Part shown: positions 7,943 to 14,105 of the stretch, piece after piece
Numbering within the stretch: the first letter of the stretch is position 1
How the letters are laid out: every line of letters begins with the position of its first letter
Assembly (NCBI GenBank): GCA_021106775.1
Contig: JAIOTL010000399.1
Coordinates: 1 to 14,105 of the forward strand
DNA: 14,105 nt
DNA from: Planctomycetota bacterium
GTDB lineage: Bacteria; Planctomycetota; UBA8742; SKZP01; JAIOTL01
Direction: 5' to 3'
The notes under the pieces: generated by a model
The model's database searches: none
What the model saw: only the letters and a program-made list of their open reading frames with translations
Told to the model about the DNA's origin: nothing
Translations under genes and position numbers: made by a program

Positions 7943-8064
7943 CCAGCCTTGCTGGTTTAAGTTTACAACACTGTCAATAGGTCAAATAACTCTTGAGTCC
8001 TATTGACGCTCCTGTATAAAAAGGCAAAAAGTTTGCTCCTACTGACAATGCTGTGAAAGAAAAG
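7943..8064 (-). repeat. Structured intergenic repeat, copy 2, with an extra internal unit
   Basis: It begins with the same CCAGC-CTT-GCTGG hairpin as copy 1. A stem GTCAA (7981-7985) with TTGAC (8003-8007) corresponds to GGCAA/TTGCC in copy 1, so one pair is exchanged on both sides. A longer nine-pair stem, GTCAATAGG (7973-7981) with CCTATTGAC (7999-8007), is also possible. A second, diverged module starts 43 bases on (GGCAAAAAG...TCCTACTGAC, 8023-8047), with its own GCAAA-AAG-TTTGC hairpin (8024-8036). The element fills nearly all of the gap between the TPR gene and the CNNM gene, so it could be a 3' untranslated region, an attenuator or a leader. Confidence 0.75.
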
Positions 8065-8079
8065 ATGTTTACATGCTCA

Positions 8080-11000
8080 TTATTCTTTTATGAGATTGTC
8101 CTTGTTAATTATCGAATATTTTCCGTCGGGAAGCTTGATATGTACTTTGTTGTCGTCCTCATAATACATTTCACCTTCAATTTTCATGCCGTTTACATGT
8201 TCACCCTCAAAACTTTCCGGATTGTTGCATCGCATAAGACTATAGAAGATGTTGCTGAGCCACAATGGTTGAAAATCGCTATCTGACAGGAGTTGCAACT
8301 TAATTTTCAAGCGGTTTTCAACTGCTACCGAATTCAAGATTGCAATTGCCGATTCCGGCGTTACTGCCTTGATTGAATGCCTGATTTTTTCGAGTAACCA
8401 GAGGGATTTCAATGATTCGTAGTTCTCGTTATCTTTGAAGTTATCCAGTAATTCATCGGCTTTTTTGATGTTCGAGTCAGCAGAAGCAAATTCTTCATTG
8501 AAAATATCGACGCGTGCCTTGATAATGTAGTATTCCGGCTCAGTGGAAAAAGTTTTATCGCATATTTCAGTAATTTCTCCTAATATCTGCCAATTTTCTG
8601 TTTTATAAAAGTAAATTGATACAGGCAGAATTAGACCTTTGCTGAGATTTTGCTGCATCGCCTTGATTGTTTTATCACGCAGTTCTTCGCTTTCCCAGCT
8701 TTCACCGAGTGATTCAAGGCAGTCAGCAAGCAGGAACGATAAAACATACAGCTCAGGATAATTTGTTAGCAATTGTGTAAGTTGAATTCTCAGTATTTCG
8801 AACTCGCCAGCATTATAGGTTTCAAGAAGTTCTTCAAAATTGATGGATTCAGCCATATTGTTCCACCAAGTTCGGAAATCCTTGGAGTCGTTGATATTTA
8901 TTAGATATTGGTAGACATAGTAGTCGATTTCAGTAAAGAGTTCAGCATCTTTGAGCGCATCGATTATCATAGTATATGCTTTTGCGAAATCTGGCTGATT
9001 GATGAGAATTCGCTTGTAATACTCGATTGCTGCTTCTGGATTTCCAAGCTTCATTTGGATGGAACCAAGGCGGTTGTAAAGCTCAAACTTCCGATTATTC
9101 AGTAATTCAGCATTTTTCGCATCAAGTTCGGATGTTTTACATGTGGAAAGCTCAAAAACTGCACTTTGCAGATAAAAACTGGCTGACAAATCTTGATTCT
9201 TTCCAAGCAGGCATGTTGCCAGGATTTCATAAAGAATTGCACGGGAAGGTTTTCGGTCTTCGAATTCCAGCAAATTCTTGATTTGTCGATACAAAAGCGT
9301 ATAAACCTCGGTATCTTTCGTTTCATTGACAGAATCGAGCAATTTTGTGTAAAACTCAGGAGACAATTCGCCTGACAATGATGTTTGCTTTATTCGATTA
9401 AAACATGCTTCTGGAAACCTGTCAGCATCTACCTTTGTGAATCCTACTTGTTGCCATTTTTCAGGTAATTCAATATTTTCATCCGAAATAATAAATGTGC
9501 TGCGAATCGCATAATCAACAGCATCAAGACTTATCTCAGGAGATTCACAAGCACAATCGGTTAGTGCGAAAACTGCCTTTATTGCCGTCTGCTTGTTTAT
9601 ACCCACAATCGCTAAATCCTCAAGAAATTGCTGTCCGTTTGACAATACCTTCAGAAACTCACCTTTTTCATGCGCCCTTAGGAAAAGCATAATACGCAAT
9701 TGGTGAAGCTGAAATTTCTTTGATTTTACAAAATTGTATTTGAAAGCATGTAAAAATTGGGTTTGCAAAGGGGAAATTTCATTTGGAGAACCTACAAAAT
9801 CAGTACGCAAAATCAGCTTGTAAACATCAAGAAACAACTCCCAATAATCAATAACTTCTGGAGCAGCATCAAGATTGAGAAGCATGTTGAATAGCATTTC
9901 ACCCAGTTTCAAACCTGTTTTTATCTCGTTTGAGGGATAAATTTCTTTCGTTTTCTTATTATTTTCATCCGCAACTTCAGGTCCACTTAAATCCTGCGTT
10001 GATAAAATAACTTCTATCTTCGTGAAAAACTTCGGTAATGCAATTGAAAATGGTGCAAATTCAGTATTTCCAAGCTCTCGTGCTGAAATGGTAAAATCTT
10101 TTTGCTTCAATTCCTCAAGTTCTTCGATGCATAATTCTCGGGCCCAGATGATGAATGCTTTGTTGGAATCATCCCATTTTGCCTGCGAACCGTCGAGAAT
10201 TTCTTTCAATTCATCCACTTTTAGAAGACGGAAGGCAGCATCGCGGTAAAGCTCAAAAAGCTCCTTCTCTTTGAATGTTTCGAGGTAAACAAGCTTCAAT
10301 GCTTCATAAGCTCTCTTAAAATTTTTGGATTTATTTGCAAGCTGAACATACCGAATTACATCATCTTTCTGCGGACTTATCTTCAGAATCTTGTCAAGCA
10401 GACGAAATGCTGTCTCATCATCGCCAAGTTTTAGTGAAATTCTGACAATATTTCGATAAACACGCCTGATATCTTCTGTTTTGTCAATCAAATTCTCCAG
10501 CGTAACTCGTGCCCGGATTAAATTCCCCTGTTTCTCCTGAAGCTCGGAAATCTCGAACAGCAAATCGGTTTTTTCGGGATTAGCCCATGAAAAAAGCTTC
10601 AAGTATTGCTCAGCATCCGTCCAGTTTTCATCTTGTTTCAACTTATTTATAAGACTCATATAAGCAGCATTCATCGAAGCCTTTAAATTCTCATCATCAG
10701 GGAGATATTTCCTGAGCTTCTGAAACGTGCTAACAGCTTTCTCATAATCACCAAGCATCATGTAACATTCCGCAAGTCGACGTTGAAAAAACAGGTCGTC
10801 CTTGCTCAGTATTACTGCTTTGTCAAAAAACATCGATGCGATTTCATAATTTCCGTTTTTGAAGAAAAACTCTCCTGAAAGCTTGATAATTTCAATATCT
10901 CCACCATTCTTTTCCAGATATCCGTTAACAAGCCTAAGCCAGGCATCTTCATCAACGAGAATGCCAAGATAAACAATCAATGCTTCACGATTTTCCGGTA

Positions 11001-11703
11001 TTTCAGATAGAATTTTGTCGAGAATCGCACCGGCATCATCAAGAAGATTTTGACCCGTTTTCGCTTTTGCCATCATAATCTGATGCTCAATATCTGGTTC
11101 TTTCTCTTCTTTGGACAAAATTATGAAAAGTTGATTAATCGTTTGTTCCGCAGTGGAGAATTCGGTCTTAAGCAATTGAATTTTCGCAAGCAATTCATAT
11201 GCCTTGATTTCCTGTTCTATCTTTAGAAGTTCAGTTAGAATTTTCTCGGATTTTGCAATATGAACACCCTGTCGATAAAGATATTCAGCATAAATTAACA
11301 TCACCGAAGGGTCCAGAGGATTAATCTGCAGATACCGCCTTGCTCCATAAAGCACTGAATATACGTCATCAAGCGCAATTGCGATATTAATCATATCGAG
11401 GCATGCTGATTCAAAAATTGTAGATGCAGGTGGGATTTCCCAAAGTATCTCAAGTGCCTGTTTGTTTCTGCCCTCTGCTGAATACTGCCTGCTTAAAGCG
11501 TACAATTTCAGGGATTCAGCATTGAGTTCATCAAGTTTTTCGTCTGTTTCAACTTTTTCAGGAATTTCAACCTTGATATCGTCTGTGTCGGTATTATCTT
11601 CGGTAATAATACAACCGCTGAAAAGAAACATAGTTATTAAAGCTATGAATATCGGGATTTTTTTTTCTTTCACTTTCTGCAGCATCTTCGATTTAACCTT
11701 CAT
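8080..11703 (-). CDS. Large TPR-repeat lipoprotein
   Basis: From this start the protein has about 1207 residues. A positively charged N-terminus and a hydrophobic stretch lead to a lipobox, LFSGC, with the lipidated Cys at residue 31. The +2 residue is Ile, consistent with outer-membrane sorting. After an acidic linker nearly all the rest is alpha-helical with many TPR-like pairs, clearest near residue 308 (LAECYMMLGDYEKAVSTFQKL) and near 885 (LGNPEAAIEYYKRILINQP). The end differs: about 30 residues rich in strands (EGEMYYEDDNKVHIKLPDGKY) look like a small beta module. ATG 11703 is chosen because AGG lies six bases upstream and it gives a normal signal length. ATG 11760 would add 19 residues and ATG 11685 would remove six. 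Such proteins scaffold envelope complexes such as export or secretion machinery; no specific partner is shown. Confidence 0.82.
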   Translation of the reverse strand: MKVKSKMLQKVKEKKIPIFIALITMFLFSGCIITEDNTDTDDIKVEIPEKVETDEKLDELNAESLKLYALSRQYSAEGRNKQALEILWEIPPASTIFESACLDMINIAIALDDVYSVLYGARRYLQINPLDPSVMLIYAEYLYRQGVHIAKSEKILTELLKIEQEIKAYELLAKIQLLKTEFSTAEQTINQLFIILSKEEKEPDIEHQIMMAKAKTGQNLLDDAGAILDKILSEIPENREALIVYLGILVDEDAWLRLVNGYLEKNGGDIEIIKLSGEFFFKNGNYEIASMFFDKAVILSKDDLFFQRRLAECYMMLGDYEKAVSTFQKLRKYLPDDENLKASMNAAYMSLINKLKQDENWTDAEQYLKLFSWANPEKTDLLFEISELQEKQGNLIRARVTLENLIDKTEDIRRVYRNIVRISLKLGDDETAFRLLDKILKISPQKDDVIRYVQLANKSKNFKRAYEALKLVYLETFKEKELFELYRDAAFRLLKVDELKEILDGSQAKWDDSNKAFIIWARELCIEELEELKQKDFTISARELGNTEFAPFSIALPKFFTKIEVILSTQDLSGPEVADENNKKTKEIYPSNEIKTGLKLGEMLFNMLLNLDAAPEVIDYWELFLDVYKLILRTDFVGSPNEISPLQTQFLHAFKYNFVKSKKFQLHQLRIMLFLRAHEKGEFLKVLSNGQQFLEDLAIVGINKQTAIKAVFALTDCACESPEISLDAVDYAIRSTFIISDENIELPEKWQQVGFTKVDADRFPEACFNRIKQTSLSGELSPEFYTKLLDSVNETKDTEVYTLLYRQIKNLLEFEDRKPSRAILYEILATCLLGKNQDLSASFYLQSAVFELSTCKTSELDAKNAELLNNRKFELYNRLGSIQMKLGNPEAAIEYYKRILINQPDFAKAYTMIIDALKDAELFTEIDYYVYQYLININDSKDFRTWWNNMAESINFEELLETYNAGEFEILRIQLTQLLTNYPELYVLSFLLADCLESLGESWESEELRDKTIKAMQQNLSKGLILPVSIYFYKTENWQILGEITEICDKTFSTEPEYYIIKARVDIFNEEFASADSNIKKADELLDNFKDNENYESLKSLWLLEKIRHSIKAVTPESAIAILNSVAVENRLKIKLQLLSDSDFQPLWLSNIFYSLMRCNNPESFEGEHVNGMKIEGEMYYEDDNKVHIKLPDGKYSIINKDNLIKE

Positions 11704-11777
11704 AATTGACCTGTAAAACGCCTGGATTGATAGTTTGTCAGCAAAATACACGCATGACATTAATAATGCCTAACTAC

Positions 11778-11804
11778 ATTTTACCATTATGCTGCCAAGT
11801 TCAA
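11778..11804 (-). promoter_or_regulatory. Possible promoter for the TPR lipoprotein gene
   Basis: On the minus strand TTGAAC (11804-11799) and TAAAAT (11783-11778) are 15 bases apart, with TGG directly before the second hexamer, as in an extended -10. The expected transcript start near 11771 would leave a leader of about 68 bases before ATG 11703. Spacing is short, so support is limited. Confidence 0.35.
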
Positions 11805-11919
11805 ACACATGTTATTTGTTCATGTTCGATAGTTAGTTTTTCTGGAAATCACACTTTCTCATTCCACTAAACTGAATTCCTTTTCCATTTTGATATGTTT
11901 GTTTATTGACATAATTTTG

Positions 11920-11925
11920 TATAAT
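11920..11925 (+). promoter_or_regulatory. Possible -10 element for the plus-strand block
   Basis: A perfect TATAAT stands 31 bases before the ATG of the 11957 gene. A perfect TTGACA (11906-11911) is only eight bases upstream, too close to serve as its -35. The real -35 is therefore unclear, or another factor assists. The predicted transcript start near 11932 would put the RBS hairpin at the very 5' end of the mRNA. Confidence 0.45.
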
Positions 11926-11934
11926 TTCAAAAAA

Positions 11935-11950
11935 CCGTAACTTTACGGAG
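11935..11950 (+). promoter_or_regulatory. Shine-Dalgarno partly inside a small hairpin
   Basis: CCGTA-ACTT-TACGG (11935-11948) is a perfect five-pair hairpin with a four-base loop. Its last two G residues are the first two bases of GGAG (11947-11950), the Shine-Dalgarno six bases before the ATG at 11957. Folding could lower translation or protect the 5' end of the message. Confidence 0.45.
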
Positions 11951-11956
11951 TAGTTA

Positions 11957-13000
11957 ATGACCGTGAATAAACTTGAAATATCAAAAGTGCCTGATGCTGA
12001 GGGCATTAACGGCGAAATGCAGGCTTTTCATATTGCACTTGATTATTGCGGTGTTTTTGTACCGCTTGCATCATTGATGGGTCTAGGCGGTCTTGCATTC
12101 AGAAATTATTGGCACTTGGGCAGTAAGGACGACGATTCTTACGGACAATGGAGCGATACGAGCCTCGAAGCGATTTCGGGAACTCATCCTGTTTACATCG
12201 CTGCACAATACACAGGTTGGTCATACACTCCACACAATCAGAACACTCTTGATGATTTTTATATGATGGCGCGGGAATCCATCAACAATGATATACCAGC
12301 ACTTACTCGCGGACCTGTCGGACCGCCGATACCAAGTCTTATCATCGGTTATGAAGAAGAAACAACCCGACAACTGCTGATTCTCTCGAAATATGCAGGT
12401 GACCAAGTTACGACGCTTGAAATTCCGATGTTTGACCTGCCGCTTCTCGAACACGGCTACTGGCGCAATCCTCTGTTTATCCTTGAGCCCGGTATTCCTC
12501 CAACCGAAGATGTCAGACTCGATATGATTAAAGATGCAATAAAAAATGCGGCGGATATGATTAATGCGCCGGATATTGATAACGGCAGATGGATTGGCGG
12601 ACTAAAAGCATACAATGCACTTGCAGATGATCTGGAAGGTGATTTGAGTAAAGTTATGCCGGGTTACGGTGCAGCAGGCGAAGAGGACGACGAACGTGTG
12701 TATTTCCTCTACACATATTTGAAAGAGCTTGGGCGTGCAAGAGCAAGCGCATACGAATTTCTTGATACTTTTGCTGATGAACTGCCAATCGAAGAAGCTG
12801 CACGAGAATTTGAGAAAGTCTATGAAGATTTTACCGAGATAAAAACTTTGCTGCCTGACCCTGAAAAAGACTTCAAGGGTGCGTTCGACATTGTTTTCAA
12901 TGCTGACTCTCGAAAGAGAATTGCTGAAATTTTGCGGAAAATGGCGGAATCCGAGCAGAAAGCATGCAAACTATTGAAAGAACAGATTAAAAAGTTTTAA
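11957..13000 (+). CDS. C39-like/BtrH-N-terminal-type protein, probably not a protease
   Basis: This 347-residue protein has no signal peptide. Its order of motifs matches stand-alone C39-like (BtrH N-terminal type) proteins. GINGEMQA (16-23) lies where related families have GxHCExTA; LMGLGGLAFRNYW (40-52) matches the 'LMGvSGaAFRLxW' signature; RGPVGPPIPSLIIGYEE (118-134) matches the 'GxVGPPE..iitGYD' strand pair; and GGLKAYNALADDL (214-226) matches the C-terminal 'GLxAYxxWA' helix. The usual Cys and His positions of the first motif are Gly19 and Asn18, so papain-like catalysis is unlikely. BtrH itself is an acyltransferase of butirosin synthesis; substrate and role here are unknown. The tail (about 240-347) is acidic and helical. 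GGAG six bases before the ATG supports the start. A FixC-like gene follows after 44 bases, suggesting cotranscription. Confidence 0.75.
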   Translation: MTVNKLEISKVPDAEGINGEMQAFHIALDYCGVFVPLASLMGLGGLAFRNYWHLGSKDDDSYGQWSDTSLEAISGTHPVYIAAQYTGWSYTPHNQNTLDDFYMMARESINNDIPALTRGPVGPPIPSLIIGYEEETTRQLLILSKYAGDQVTTLEIPMFDLPLLEHGYWRNPLFILEPGIPPTEDVRLDMIKDAIKNAADMINAPDIDNGRWIGGLKAYNALADDLEGDLSKVMPGYGAAGEEDDERVYFLYTYLKELGRARASAYEFLDTFADELPIEEAAREFEKVYEDFTEIKTLLPDPEKDFKGAFDIVFNADSRKRIAEILRKMAESEQKACKLLKEQIKKF

Positions 13001-13044
13001 TGATTTATTGATTTTTACATAAATAATCTAGCCTGGTTGGGATA

Positions 13045-14105
13045 ATGAAACAGGATTATCATTTACTGGTTGTAGGAACAGAGATTTCAGGACTTGTCGC
13101 AGCATATTTGGCAGCGAAAAGAAATCTTCGGGTTTTGATACTCGATAAAGGCGAACTTGCTGGTAATGCTGATATTTGCGGAACCGCAATCCTTGACGAA
13201 AACACAATCGCTCTGATTGACAAAACCTGTCAGGAAACTGGCGACATACCCTATGAGCGGATTTTGAATTCGAAATCTTTCATCTGTACTGGTGCCGAAG
13301 GTTTCATTGAACTTCGCAGAAAACATGCTTTTAATGATGAAACCGCGAACGTTTCATACATTTTCGATAAAGCAAAATTCATCGATTGGTTAATCGAACT
13401 TGCTGAAGAAGCAGGAGCAGAAATCCAGAGCAATGTCATCGCAAAGAAATCAATCGTTGAAGATGGACAGTTTGTCGGCGTTGAGATTCATACCGGATTC
13501 GAATATCGGGCGATGCTGACCTTGATTAACGATGACCAACAGTCGACTTTGGTGCGCGAATTGCATCCTGAGCAGGAAATTGATACGCGAAATAATCTCA
13601 TTTATGCCTCGGAATTGCTGAAATCCACGAAAACGAAGGTAAATTCAACATTTGCTCTTGATGACGAATCGGGCGCATCAATTGTTATCACTGGTACAAC
13701 CGATGTGAATTGCATTGCGAATTTATATACGTTTAATGACAATCTTCAGCTCAATGTTCTTGTAATGCCAATTGAGGGCAAGAAACCGATTTCCGAAATA
13801 GATGCCATGCAAGCGCTTGACGAGATAAAAAATCATATATCGCTCACTTCGATTTTTAAATCTGTGAAAATGAAGGACAGAACTGTCGATATTGTGAATT
13901 TTGCTGATGATTTCAACGTGCAAAGCGTTTTTGGCAACGGATATTTACTCACTGGCGAGTCTGCAAATCTTAGCACAGCGATGAATCGTGAGAATGTAAA
14001 AGCGCAGGTATTGGCGGGGATTTACGCTGCGGAAACCGCTTCCATCTGCAACGAACAGGATCGCGCGGATAAGAAATTCTCAGGATATTATTTCAACAAA
14101 CTCAA
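13045..14105 (+). CDS. FixC/geranylgeranyl-reductase-type flavoprotein with altered FAD motifs (partial)
   Basis: The frame is open for 353 codons and runs off the right edge; family members are usually around 430 residues. The N-terminal Rossmann unit is HLLVVGTEISGLVAAYLA (6-23), followed by VLILDKGE (30-37). A mid-region, YIFDKAKFIDWLIELAEEAGAEI, matches the FixC 'R.FD.WLAE.AE.AGA' helix, and near the end GYLLTGESANL...VLAGIYAAETA matches 'GvLvaGDAAG...AiaSG.lAAEa'. FixC proteins transfer electrons from ETF (FixAB) to quinone or act on isoprenoid chains. Three cofactor sites are unusual: GxGxxG is GTEISG with Glu13 for the second Gly, the ADG motif is NDD (162-164), and GDA is GES (304-306). 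FAD binding is therefore uncertain. No fixA, fixB or fixX is in view. The ATG at 13045 is the only start before the first strand; its GGGA is unusually close. Confidence 0.75.
   Translation, partial: MKQDYHLLVVGTEISGLVAAYLAAKRNLRVLILDKGELAGNADICGTAILDENTIALIDKTCQETGDIPYERILNSKSFICTGAEGFIELRRKHAFNDETANVSYIFDKAKFIDWLIELAEEAGAEIQSNVIAKKSIVEDGQFVGVEIHTGFEYRAMLTLINDDQQSTLVRELHPEQEIDTRNNLIYASELLKSTKTKVNSTFALDDESGASIVITGTTDVNCIANLYTFNDNLQLNVLVMPIEGKKPISEIDAMQALDEIKNHISLTSIFKSVKMKDRTVDIVNFADDFNVQSVFGNGYLLTGESANLSTAMNRENVKAQVLAGIYAAETASICNEQDRADKKFSGYYFNKL

Noticed and set aside
11704..11760. Upstream ATG at 11760 for the TPR lipoprotein
   Set aside because: It would put about 40 residues before the hydrophobic signal core and the lipobox Cys at residue 50, too long for a lipoprotein signal. 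ATG 11703 has a better-placed AGG.
11808..11826. Direct repeat CATGTT separated by seven bases in the divergent region
   Set aside because: Two six-base copies in AT-rich DNA are expected by chance; no symmetry or third copy supports an operator.
11906..11925. Perfect TTGACA and TATAAT close together upstream of 11957
   Set aside because: The spacer is only eight bases, so they cannot form one sigma-70 promoter. Only the -10 element is kept as a candidate.
13030..13045. CTAGCCTGGTTGGG before the FixC-like gene as a third copy of the structured repeat
   Set aside because: Only the short CCTGGTT/CCTTGCTGGTT resemblance is present; neither hairpin nor the following bases match.
1..14105. CRISPR arrays, tRNA or rRNA genes, insertion sequences, toxin-antitoxin or phage-defence genes
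   Set aside because: No regularly spaced repeats, cloverleaf, transposase or recognisable defence domains were found on reading both strands.

Overview
The window comes from an AT-rich, double-membraned (Gram-negative-type) bacterium. Support for this is a lipoprotein signal with a lipobox, a Wzz/BY-kinase-type polysaccharide protein and signal-peptide-bearing envelope proteins. I cannot fix the phylum. The large membrane protein with a GATase1-like domain recalls planctomycete, lentisphaerote and other deep-branching lineages, but this is only an impression. No rRNA, tRNA, transposase, phage gene or CRISPR array is visible.

Minus-strand block (1-11760). Read in transcription order, from high to low coordinates, it holds: a ~1200-residue TPR lipoprotein (8080-11703); a CNNM/CBS/CorC-domain protein (6620-7921) followed 32 bases later by an MFS transporter (5274-6587); a large signal-peptide-bearing membrane protein with a GATase1-like segment and two mid-protein TM helices (2418-5039); and a polysaccharide co-polymerase/tyrosine-kinase-type protein (2022 down to the left edge, incomplete). 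All are envelope or transport proteins. Only the CNNM-MFS pair looks tightly operonic.

Plus-strand block (11957-14105). A divergent promoter region (11761-11956) leads into a C39-like/BtrH-N-terminal-type protein without the usual catalytic Cys, then 44 bases later a FixC/geranylgeranyl-reductase-type flavoprotein whose FAD-binding motifs are altered. That gene runs off the right edge.

Intergenic DNA holds the most unusual signals. A structured repeat occurs twice (2322-2402 and 7943-8064), each time just 3' of a minus-strand gene. One base pair of its stem has changed on both sides between the copies (GGCAA/TTGCC versus GTCAA/TTGAC), and the second copy carries an extra internal unit. A separate pair of inverted ATTCCC-GGGAAT palindromes (5115-5201) lies between the MFS gene and the next minus-strand gene and resembles mobile intergenic palindromes of the dRS3/REP kind.
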